DNA from: Liolophura sinensis
Taxonomy: Eukaryota; Mollusca; Polyplacophora; Chitonida; Chitonidae
Direction: 5' to 3'
Assembly: GCF_032854445.1 (NCBI RefSeq)
Contig: NC_088299.1
Coordinates: forward strand, 2,701,001 to 2,765,000
Length of the DNA stretch: 64,000 nucleotides
Every line of letters begins with the position of its first letter. Within the stretch, counting starts at the first letter, position 1. Both the position numbers and the translations under genes were made by a program. Below are positions 12,930-23,040 of the stretch, one piece after another. The notes under the pieces are model-generated. The model worked only from the letters and a program-made list of their open reading frames with translations, had not been told where the DNA came from and did not search any database.

Positions 12930-15900
12930 GTTCTGAGTGTGATCTTGTGAGTCTGACGCCCATGAACACCCATGTTATGTGTGAGCTCTATTAAGTATGT
13001 ACATGTAGGCCTATGTATGTGTGCTTGGGGTTTTACACTACAACAATCGAGTAAACAACTGATCACAGGTATATATATATATATACACATGTATATGAAT
13101 TTCAGAACCACTCAATCCTAGCTACAAATGCCCTTTTTTCTATTTAGAAAATATGGGCAGAAAATGTCAATATCCTTGTCATTTTGATATTTTTCTTATA
13201 GGACGGAATTTGGAAACAATTACTTGAACAACTCTGAACTATTCATGTATGCCTAAATATAGGGACCTACTGTCTGTGTGACTTTGCTAACCTCAACCTG
13301 ACCTCTTTTTCTTCCTGTAAGGCTAAGCAATCTCTGACATATCGAAAAAGACACACAAAAATGGACACCTGTAGCCTTATGAATTGTTTTCTAGACTGTC
13401 TATGCACTTTTGCCTCTTCAAAGCACAATTTGGTTTTGTATCCTTTTATTTTCACAAGTATTAAATTACATATGTAAGAAACATTTTTTCCATGTTATTT
13501 AAGAGAGTAAACAACACCTTTTGAAATAGCTGTTAGTTGGAATATTAGACCAAAAAAATGTTCGGCGGGCCCTGGGCCACGGCCTGAAGGGCTAGGATAG
13601 CGGACTGGCAGTTTTGCAATCCTGGCAAAGCCACTGTTCAGAATCAAGATCGAAGAACCAAATCTTAATACTACATCAGACTAACATGAATATCTAGCAT
13701 AATCAGGAAATATATGAAACAACAGAACTGAGCTTAATAACACCACCTTAAAAGACACCCACCTTTGTTTTCTTTTTCTTGAAAAGGTGGAAGTCTAAAA
13801 TCTGTTAGCCATTACGCAGCAGGTTGTAAATCCAGAAATCAGAAGATTAAGGAAAAGTAACATAGCTGTGGCATGCGCATGTAGTCCATCTAGATTGACT
13901 GTACTGAAGCAACCAGCACTGTTGGTCTCATATCACCATGGCATTTATGAACTAGTAATGTTAACAGGACTTTGCAAGTGGACACTGACATTCAGCATCC
14001 GGTTCATCCAGTTCTTCAACAAATTCCTGAGCACTGACCAATCTTGTCAAGTCAATCAGTTGAGTACCATCATTAATCCATGTAGAAAAATGTTTTAAAA
14101 ACCTGCTATTTTAAAATTCTGACATTCATCATAATACTGCGTCCAGATTTTTGAATGCCAGGTTGATGGAGCATATCTCAGTGAGGAAGGCATTTGTGAC
14201 ACCTAAAGTTACATGCATAAGCAACAAGCTCCTTTTGCTGTCCTTCTCAGGTGAAATAGATGTTTGAAAATTAAACATGTGCCTACATCTGGTAAATGCA
14301 ATACAGATTTCAGGACGTTTTTAATGCCAGAACTCAGTTACACTTCTGAAACCAGTTCAGCTGCACTTCTGAATTTCCAAAATGGCCATCCACTGTGAGC
14401 AGTTTGGTACGTTCAAATCTCACAGTGAATATGTCCACAAGGCAGCAAGTCTATTAGTTTTATAGGTGCAAGTAGTGATTTAACAATATTGTGTTTAAAT
14501 TCAACCAGAGAAAAGCCTAAATGAGCTAAGGAGGTCAGTTCTATTGCCATGAGTGGGATGGCGATAGGGGTTTGAAATCAACACCATGCTTTTTGAGTGA
14601 CAGGGATGGCCTTACATGTATAATGAATGTCAAGATTTTAAAATAGCACAAGGACTCCATCTATCACATCACCTTCCTGCAATAAGTACATCACTGAAGC
14701 AAATTTTCAAAATAGTGGTTAAGAGTAACTGGTGACCAGTCCTGTACTGTCAAAATGCAGATGTACCCACAAAAGGGTAAATGCTTACTGGCATTGGGGA
14801 GGAGGACAGTCAGTGAGCTATCAGAAATTAGTCAAAAGGTCAACATTCACCCATGAATAGAAACAGGACGAATCACGGAGATGTATTTGGCTACCACAAA
14901 GAAACTTGCCTTACTATTTTTTTTTAAAATTGTACGGATTTACAGAATTTCCAAATAGCGCAGTGAGTTCATGATGCATGTCTGATCCCTAATCCTACAA
15001 TGTAGCCCGAGACCTCAGTCAAAGGTCCACCCTTAGCCTGTGATGTGTGGAGCTGATTATGGTATAATGTTTACAGAGTTACCCACTCCTCAATTCGATG
15101 CATGCGCATTAGACTCGTCCTAAATCCCCATAAAGCATGGCAATTCTGAAAGCTAAAATGTTTACACTCATTTTGCCACAATCGCTACTTGCTTTTACAT
15201 CACCATTCTCCTGTAAATCTTGGCCGAAGTCGAAAATAGGCTCATTTTTAGCAGCTTGTCGCATGCTGCCATGTTTTTTAAATCTGAGTCAGCAAGGCGC
15301 ACATGCGCAGCAGCGGCTGACCTTTCTATAAAATTCAGAATGGAACGGATGCCAAAGATAACTCCCCTTTTTTACTGCAAACTTAATTTGATACCTGAAG
15401 AAACATGACTGTCTGTCCGTCAAAACTGAAAACCAGCTGATCAAAACATAGTGACAGAGTGAAAGGTCAACCACGCATGCACTGGGAGCAACAGCCTGAT
15501 TTATTAGGTCACAATGTTAACATGAGATGTGAGCGTAAGTCATAACTGTGTATTATTTTGGCTTTACTGGTCGTAAAGGCTACAACATATGGAAAAATTT
15601 CTCTGTGCTACGCTGTTCTCAAATACCAATATTTTAACCTAGAAGACTGCTCGACTGTGATTTACGCCTAACCCCACATTAAAAGATCACAGCCAAGATC
15701 CCTGGCTACTACAAGGCAACATGCATGCGTAACAAAATTTTTAAAAGTTTCCACTATCTGGAGTTTCGAATTACACACGTGAACAAATCAGCATTAAAAG
15801 TAACCCCACTTCCATTACTACCTTTAATTAATCTTAAGTAAATAAAAGGCGAAATAAAAAAAATTAAACAATGTTGTTGTTGCAGCACAGTCATGTGCTT

Positions 15901-16000
15901 TGTATATTAGTCTTCAAAGCCCTTTAGCCAGAAGGGAAATTAAAGTTTTACAAAGGATCGTGTTCTTTTAGTTTTACTGAACGCAACACTGTGATCCCAC
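12930..16000. other. non-coding stretch
   Basis: Contains a (TA)n run near 13,070 and several 'gcatgcgca'-type words between 13.87 and 15.72 kb. No gene or domain recognised. Short ORFs here have no protein-like composition. Confidence 0.4.
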
Positions 16001-16420
16001 CATGGTGAGGCCGGACTGCCGGCTGATCGGACAGTTTTGTCTGACATTCGTGTCAACTTCGACCCAACGCTAGTTTAGTAGGGGGCTGAATGGCGAGGTT
16101 CGGACACTGTGTAGAAGATGACCCGTCTCATCTGATAAGTCCCGTGGGCTTACACCAAACAGGCCCAGTAAATCGCCGACTGTCAATGGCACGTGGCCCT
16201 AAACTCTCACTACCCTTGATATTTGATCGCACCCGTGTAAAACAATACGACAGGAAGATAAAACATACCCATTTTTCACCTACTGTACTTTCGCCGCCAA
16301 ACCGATCAACTGAAGATGCGCCTGCGCACTGGGCTCAGCTTTGCTTGCACGACTGACTGTCCATTATCAGTTTTACGAAAATTTTCTGCAGGTTGTCACG
16401 TATTCTCTGGTATAATTTCC
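16000..16420. promoter_or_regulatory. CpG-rich stretch with an NRF-1-like site (promoter candidate)
   Basis: CpG density rises over about 400 bp in otherwise CpG-poor DNA. 'tgcgcctgcgca' at about 16,317-16,328 fits the palindromic NRF-1 binding consensus, common in metazoan housekeeping promoters. No adjoining first exon could be identified on either strand, so the gene it would serve is unknown. Confidence 0.3.
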
Positions 16421-16429
16421 AGGCGTAGA

Positions 16430-17935
16430 TGGATCTTTGTGCTTTACGAGCTTATTTCAGCGCAGCTGAAATGATTCCTCAAGAGCTCGACAAACGCACT
16501 GTTGTGGCTTCCTAACAAAGAAAAACGACATCATCAACGATGTGAAGGAGGGGAGATAACCAACTTTTGCACGTTACATGTCCTGTCCTATTGAATTGTG
16601 TCCCCTGTATAGAGTTGCGGAGAAAAGAACAAACAAAAAAAAAAAAACAAAACAAAAAAAAACACACACACCCATTAGTGTACAGCCTTAGCCGTGTGAT
16701 GTTCGCCAGTGCACATATGATAGTCGCACTTGTCTCGAGGAAACCAGGCGAAGCCCAGAGGGAACACACCATAAAGTCAACTTGCAATAACTGACCTAAA
16801 TGACTGCTTATTGCAGTTTTATGTGATAGGATGAGTATTGGTATACCTTTCTTTTTTAAAATGCCTTACAAACAACGCACATAGACCTTTAACATTACAT
16901 TTCTGACTGTTTTGTTGAATTTGGGATGAATCAGAAATACTATGAAATTTTCTGAGGGTCAAAATAAATAGCCCGAGTGTAAACTAGAATATTTATTTAT
17001 TCATTTGGTATTTGAAGTAGAAGAAAACATAAAAATGATACCAAAATCAGATGAAAGAGCGTGAAAACTTTTTGCAAACATGGTACGGTATTTTTTCGGT
17101 TTATAAATATATCAAAATAAAAATATTATCAAAGTCCAAGTTGAACACATTTGGTCCGCTGAAAAGAACAAATTTTAGTGCACCTATTTTTTTTATTAAA
17201 CATGTGCTAAATCCTAGTAAATAACATTATTACTCAAAAGGCAATATTTATGAAGGGATGGTCCCAATTACCCACCATACCAAAGATATTTTCAAGTGCC
17301 CTTTTCTCCTTACAGTAAAAGAAAGCTAAAATATGAAGTAAGTTTCATCATACAGACAGCTGAAGACCATGTGTTAAAATACTTTCATTTATTTTTTTAA
17401 AGATTTTTTTGGAGAGTGTTGAAAGGGATTCAAATATTTGAATTCGATGGTCTGCTTACTATGAGCCATGCTGACGGTATATAGGAACCGGAATTTAGGA
17501 ATTAAAAAGAGTTCTTACAACATTCAATGTCATGATTAGAGTTGGAAAAACTTCCTGTGATGTCTGAGTTCCTAACCTCTGATAGTATGGTCCATAAAGC
17601 CTACCCTAGAATTAAAATGTTTGAACGCCTTAACCCCCCCCCCCCTCCCAACAAATAAATGAAAGTATATTTATGCATAGTTTTAAGTGGTTTATTTAGT
17701 GAAGCCTAGTTCGATATTTAGAGGTCTTTTCCTTTAAAGCAAAACTGAAAAAAATATTGAAGAACACTCTGTGGGTAACATTACGGGAACGTTAGCAAAG
17801 GTAGAGTCATGTAGGCCAACAAATAATGCTACACTGTATGCACACATGTTGGCCTATTACCTTTCAATAATAATAATTCTTCAATAATGAAGTTAAGACA
17901 TCACCACGTAAAGGTAAAAGAAGTCTTATACTATT
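16430..17935. other. non-coding, nothing recognised
   Basis: AT-rich, with an A-rich run at 16,633-16,665 and a poly-C run near 17,634. No supported gene. Confidence 0.4.
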
Positions 17936-17947
17936 ATCTTTCATCTT

Positions 17948-18123
17948 TCCGGCCGTAAGTCTGCCAGAAGGTCTTGCAGCAACCTGCTGATGGTCATGGG
18001 TTTCCTCCGGGCTCTGCCCAGTTTCCTCCCACCATAATGCTGGCTGCCGCCGTATAATATAATATAATATAATATAATAATATTCTTGACTACGGCGTAA
18101 AAAACCAATCAAATAAATAAATA
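17948..18123 (-). mobile_element. SINE tail with internal (AATAT)n expansion
   Basis: Reverse-complement copy of the main SINE tail: 'ccggccgtaagtctgccagaaggtcttgcagcaacctg', 'ccaccataatgctggctgccgccgtat' and 'attcttgactacggcgtaaaaaaccaatcaaataaataaata'. A run of 'aatat' units (18,054-18,084) has expanded where the normal copy reads 'aagtgaa'. Confidence 0.8.
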
Positions 18124-18499
18124 ACTATTATCTTTCAGTTGGACCTATGTCATCCTTTCGGTATGCATCCCTAGCCTTTTGGTCTTGATGAATATTGTTG
18201 AGGCTTATTTTACTTTTACATGGTGATGCCTCCATTTCATTCTTTTTATTGAAAGAAAATAGGTCAACATGTGTGCATATAGTATTGTTGGCCTACGTGA
18301 CTGCCTTTGCTAATGCGTGCTGTGTATATTACCACCTGAACTGCGTAACAGTTGTCAGTTTCGTTCAAGGTGAGTCAGCATGTGGATATATCCGTCCATA
18401 TACTATTCCTATAGCTTTCTTGATACTTTTTTATTTGTCAAATATGATCATGAAAATACTTAATAAGCCTACTTGTTAAAGGAATACTAACCTCCTTAA

Positions 18500-18880
18500 C
18501 TACGTTCCCTGAATGAAGATGAATTGCACTTTGGTCGATATAACAGATTAATCCGTTCGTGATTATAGAATAATTCGTTACCAGGAATGGATTAATCTGT
18601 AATCAAGATTGGATTAATCCGTTAGAACGGCGAAAATGCAATCCGTCGTAAAACTCAGCGAACGGATTTAACGGCTGAAGACTTTCTTAAGGGTAATCGG
18701 ATTTTCTTTTTATTTCATTTTTCTATTTTATGCTTTCACTCATTAATTCGTTCCATGGCTAATGAAGAAATAAATTTCTTCCTGATTACGGATTAGTTCT
18801 TATAAGGAATGGATTAATTCGTTAGGTAGATAAAAATGCAATTCCTCATCATTCAGGGAAGGGATTTAACGAAAGATATT
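18500..18880. repeat. diverged two-copy repeat with 'ggattaatccgtt' words
   Basis: 'aggaatggattaatctgt' with a following 'aaaatgcaatccgtcgt' (18,584-18,650) recurs as 'aggaatggattaattcgtt..aaaaatgcaattcctc' (18,802-18,850). It looks like an old duplication of about 200 bp. Confidence 0.5.
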
Positions 18881-18950
18881 TTTTTTATTTTTTATTTTTT
18901 TATTTATTTATAATACATGTAATGGTTAGTGATTTAATCCTAATACTTGT

Positions 18951-19254
18951 GCCAGTATCCTGTGACTGGATAGGGCAGCATGTCTGGTGTCAGTATCCTG
19001 TGACTGGATAGGGCAGCATGTCTGGTGTCAGTATCCTGTGACTGGATAGGGCAGCATGTCTGGTGTCAGTATCCTGTGACTGGATAGGGCAGCATGTCTG
19101 GTGTCAGTATCCTGTGACTGGATAGGGCAGCATGTCTGGTGTCAGTATCCAGTGACTGGATAGGGCAGCATGTCTGGTGTCAGTATCCTGTGACTGGATA
19201 GGGCAGCATGTCTGGTGTCAGTATCCTTTGACAAGATAGGACAGCATATCCGAT
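18951..19254. repeat. 38-bp minisatellite, about 8 copies
   Basis: Near-perfect head-to-tail copies of a 38-base unit beginning 'gtcagtatcctgtgactgga' start at 18,951, 18,989, 19,027 and so on. Only the last copy is diverged. The array ends about 70 bp before the acceptor of the CIDE-N exon of gene A. Confidence 0.95.
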
Positions 19255-19348
19255 TTCAGTGTTTATGCTACTTATAAATTTGATTAATTGTTTGTTTCTT
19301 TGGGTTTTTCTTTTCACTCATAGGTGTTTGAGAAGTGATACCTTCGAA

Positions 19349-22300
19349 ATGTGTAACAACAGGAGGACGGAGTCCACGGAAATGAGGTACATATGGGTGG
19401 AAAATTGTACGCCTAGCCCCCGAAGAGTACTTGTCAAAGTATCAGGACTTATGGACCTGATGGAAAAGGGAAAGGATAAGTTGGATATACCTTCAAGCGA
19501 TGAAGTACACGTTGTCCTGCCAGACAGTGGATTTAAGATCGAGAACGAAGAGTGTTTTATGCAGCTGCGCAACTTCACTGTCTTGACACTGGTTGATGTT
19601 ACCAGAAGGGAAATGTGGACCCGTCCTCCTGGTAAGATATGCTCGTTTTCACATACATTGAAAATTTGTGTAACATGACGTGAAATGGAACTTAATATAA
19701 TCACTCAGCACTAAACACTAACACTCAAACCCAAAACATCTCTGTTTTCCTTATAATAAATCGATTATTATACTTTTTAATAGGCAGTGGGTCAACGTTT
19801 AAACACACAAATCAACCGAAATATATTCCAGTACTTTTTTTTTACACATTACGGCTCACCATTTGAACAAATTAATCTTATATAGCAAATTACTTTCCTG
19901 TTTAACCAATTATCCTTTGAATCTTTAATCGATGCAATATATCGTTTCGGCATACTTACGCAACGTCATTACAGCCGACAAGTACGTCCAGGCAAATTTG
20001 CATCACTTTTTAACATGTAACGGATAAATAATTTATTAATTTAAAATAAACGACTCAAAGGCGCGATAAATTTTGTCCTTAAATGCCAGGCTCAAACTTT
20101 TAATCACAAAAATGAGGCAAACTTGCTTTCACTTTTCGCTACTATATGGCTTAGCATTTAAGCATAAATAGAACAGAACAGACCACTTTTCAATGCTACT
20201 CATTAAACACGACTCAACATTTAAAGGAAAACATCCGTGTAAAATTGCTTTCGGTGTTTTAAATTTTTTAAAAACATTAGTTTCCACCATTTCACGACTC
20301 AACATACCTATCTAGAAATTTGCTTTTATTTTTGGTAAACGTCAAGCATTTAAAAACAATTGCTTTATTTTTCTTAACAGTAGTGAGACAAGAAGTTCCA
20401 TGCAAATGAGTCTTTACTTAAAAAAACTTAAACAGATTTGGTTTTAACACATTTTAACATGTTTAAACGACCAAATCCGGGCTAAATTTCTGTTGTTTTT
20501 TTTTATGTTATATGAAAGATAAACATTCATACACGAAAATCAAGGAATTTCAAGGCTGGTTATACTTTTCAACATTGATACATTTGAAAAGCAAAAATCT
20601 TCATAATATATGACATCTCAACATTTGAACACGTTCTGCCATTCTTTCTTTATCTGTTTTTTTTTCTGATTTAAAGATCCCAACTGGTTGGCGATCCTTT
20701 GGCACCTTATAGATCAGGTAAGTGCTGAACATCACTGCAGGGCATGCTGGCTTCCCCTCCAGGGAGAAGGTCTCCAGCAACCAGCAGATGGTTGTGGGTT
20801 TCCCCGCGCCATACCCAGTTTCATCTCACTATAATATGCTGGCGCAGAAGTGAAATATTCTTGAGCACGGCGTAAAACAAAAATGAACTAAAATGGATGG
20901 AGGACGTCTTCCCGACCCAATAATACACGGCCCGTGTAACAGCAAGTTTATACTTCCACGTCTCAATGCCATGCACAGACTGACTGCTCTACTGATAGCT
21001 TGGCCGATGTCAGAAAGCGGCACATGTCGATATCTGTCAATCACCCTGGCCTGGTTAACGTCTAGTAAAGAAGACAAGGTGTGCGCAAAACAGAGCTAAC
21101 TTTTACAGGCCTACGTCGTTTGCTGTTGTAGTTCTCATTCTAAGCTATCAAATACAGGACAGCATAGCTGTATGTCATCGTACAACCGTCTCGGGAGATC
21201 ACGGACAGTGGAGCAGAAAGCATCAGGTGAAATACTATAAACCCAGTCCAGTTCCCATCTAACTCCATGTTAAAGCAATAGGATTACCATCTTTTTCTAA
21301 AAAAAAAAAACGCTTCTAGCGAGAAAATTATTGATCGTAGCTCAAATCCGTTGGCATACACCAGAAAGACCATGTTTACTATTTGGCGCAAGTTGCACAT
21401 TTCTAGCTCCCATAGTTCTCGAGTTACAGGTCATTTAAATTACGTAACAAAGTTTAGTATTTTGACTATATCTCAAAAAGTTACAGAGGTATGCAAAACA
21501 TAAAAGCATATTCGGAATCACCGGCCCAACATACACCAGAATACGTTAGAAAAAACTGAAAATTTTTCTTTTTGTGACGTCACAACTTCGACCAATGGCG
21601 AGCTTCCAAAGTTTTAACCGGAAGGCAACGATTTTTGCAAACTTTTTTGTAACTACCAACGGTCTAGCTGCATATCAAATTTCAGAACAATCGATTCAGT
21701 GGTTCTTGAGAAGAAGATTTTTAAAGGTTTCACACAAAATTCAATACAGTGGCCTAACCAGGTGACCTAGAAAAAAATTGGAGAATTTACCTCTAGAAAA
21801 TATCTGCCAGATAATATGAGCGAAATTTGGGACTTGAATGTTGAACGGTGTCGGAGATCTCCTGCTAATGGAGTCGGTGACAAAAAAATTATAAGAAAAA
21901 GAAAAATAATAACGATTACAATTAGTATCCCGTTCCGAGAGAACGGGATCCCTAATGAAGTTTTATTATTCCCTCTAGGTGGTCAGTCGGATGTCCCCAG
22001 TGATCCAGGTTTACAACATCCATGCCCATACGGTACATGTCGGCGACCATTATGCTGTTGTGTATGTGGGCATTTTCTTATTATATTTACTCTTTATTGT
22101 AAACTATGGTATACCGTATCCATCAACACAGAAGCTAATTAGTGCATGGGAAGGTCAACCAGCAACCAACGGATGGTAGTGGGTTTCCAGCGGTTTCCTC
22201 CAACAATAATGCTGGCCGCCGTCGTATAAGTGAAATATTCTTGAGTAAAGCGTTAAACACTAGTGAAATAAATAAATAAATAAATAAAGAGAAGCTCATT

Positions 22301-22835
22301 ACCAAAATCCCGAGAATATACTTGTTATTTGTGATATTTCGGATAAATCACTGAGGTAAAAAAATTATCTCGTCGTGAACGTAATCTCCACTGTGCAAGG
22401 GCTTCCAGTGTCCAGGGAATACCGGTTACAGGGCTTCGGATTGGCAGCCTTGACTGTGGCAAACTCTGACTGTTGACCAAAGAGTTTATGTGCTCGAAGC
22501 CAGTTCTCGTTGTTTCGGCAGCGGCTTTAGGTAGTGTCAGGTGTTTGTCAGGTATCTGGTAAAGGTCGATGATTATTTCAGACGCTCCGTTTTCCTTTAC
22601 CCATAAGCCTGTGCCACATTCATGAGTATATGGCGTTAAACATCAATCAGTCCGCCAATCAATCAATTGATTAATTCATCATTCACTATGGAAGCACTTC
22701 ATTCATCCGACCACCTTTACATCTAAGCTTTGTTTTTTGCAGGATCCGTGGAGCTCCATCTGGGACTGCAACGGACGACGACCAAGAAATCTAACACAGG
22801 AGTCATTCGATTCACTGCTGTGTTCATGTATGTAA
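19349..22835 (+). CDS. gene A: CIDE-N domain protein with RHIM-like motif (4 exons)
   Basis: Model: exon 1 from acceptor 19,323 (coding 19,349-19,631), exon 2 20,677-20,717, exon 3 21,979-22,065, exon 4 22,743-22,835; 167 residues. Exon 1 carries a CIDE-N fold at about residues 12-93 ('LMDLMEKGKDKLDI', 'VHVVLPDSGFKIENEECF', 'TVLTLVDVTRREMWTRPPG'), the family that polymerises in DFF40/DFF45 and CIDE proteins. Exon 3 reads 'VYNIHAHTVHVGDHYAVVYV' across its donor, aligning with the RHIM core (I/V)Q(I/V/L)G but with His for Gln. The ATG was chosen because both this protein and gene B have exactly 20 residues from Met to a matching '..NC'. Splice phases (1, 0, 0) equal those of genes B and C. Exon 2 resembles theirs only in position and phase. 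Donor 3 ('tat|gtgggc') is weak. Function in death or immune signalling is inferred. Confidence 0.7.
19700..20670. repeat. intron 1 of gene A: AT-rich degenerate tandem repeat
   Basis: Within the intron, phrases such as 'gactcaacatttaaa', 'aaattgcttt' and 'gcatttaaa' recur roughly every 60-100 bases, which suggests an old AT-rich tandem array. No coding sequence is seen. Confidence 0.45.
20740..20890 (-). mobile_element. SINE tail in intron 2 of gene A
   Basis: Reverse-complement copy: 'ggcttcccctccagggagaaggtctccagcaaccagcagatgg', 'cactataatatgctgg' and 'gtgaaatattcttgagcacggcgtaaaac'. Starts just after the exon 2 donor. Confidence 0.75.
21400..21965. mobile_element. dispersed repeat with terminal hairpin (probable)
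   Basis: 'cagtggttcttgagaagaagatttttaaa' (21,697-21,725) and a 3' block '..aataataacgattacaattagtatcccgttccgagagaacggg' (21,905-21,950) look like a dispersed animal repeat. The end carries a perfect 'cccgttc..gaacggg' hairpin. It sits in intron 2 of gene A, just before the RHIM exon. Family not identified. Confidence 0.4.
22150..22290 (-). mobile_element. SINE tail in intron 3 of gene A
   Basis: 'ggtcaaccagcaaccaacggatggtagtgggtttcc', 'caataatgctggccgccgtcgtataagtgaaatattcttgag' and terminal '(aaat)n' form a reverse-complement copy of the main SINE tail. Confidence 0.8.
22595..22665 (-). mobile_element. short SINE-like remnant
   Basis: 'cccataagcctgtgccacattcatgagtatatggcgttaaacatcaatcagtc' resembles the end of the SINE tail, much diverged. 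Confidence 0.4.
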
Positions 22836-23040
22836 AGTCATTAGCGATCCTGTTAGAATTTAGCTTCGTTTGGCGAATGTCTTTTGTACAAGGTCTTATC
22901 TGAACGATAAGCCTTAATCATCTGGTACCTGCAGCAAAACTGCAAGCAATAGCAAGTAGTTTGCGGGATAAAGCTTGTTTCATGATTTCAAGTATAAAAA
23001 TAATCAGATTATAGGCTTACTGGCAAAACCTGGCCGGAAG

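Noticed and set aside
22743-22890. Alternative frame of the last exon of gene A
   Set aside because: A different frame stays open longer, but the phase set by the RHIM exon (0), as in genes B and C, gives the shorter ending used here.
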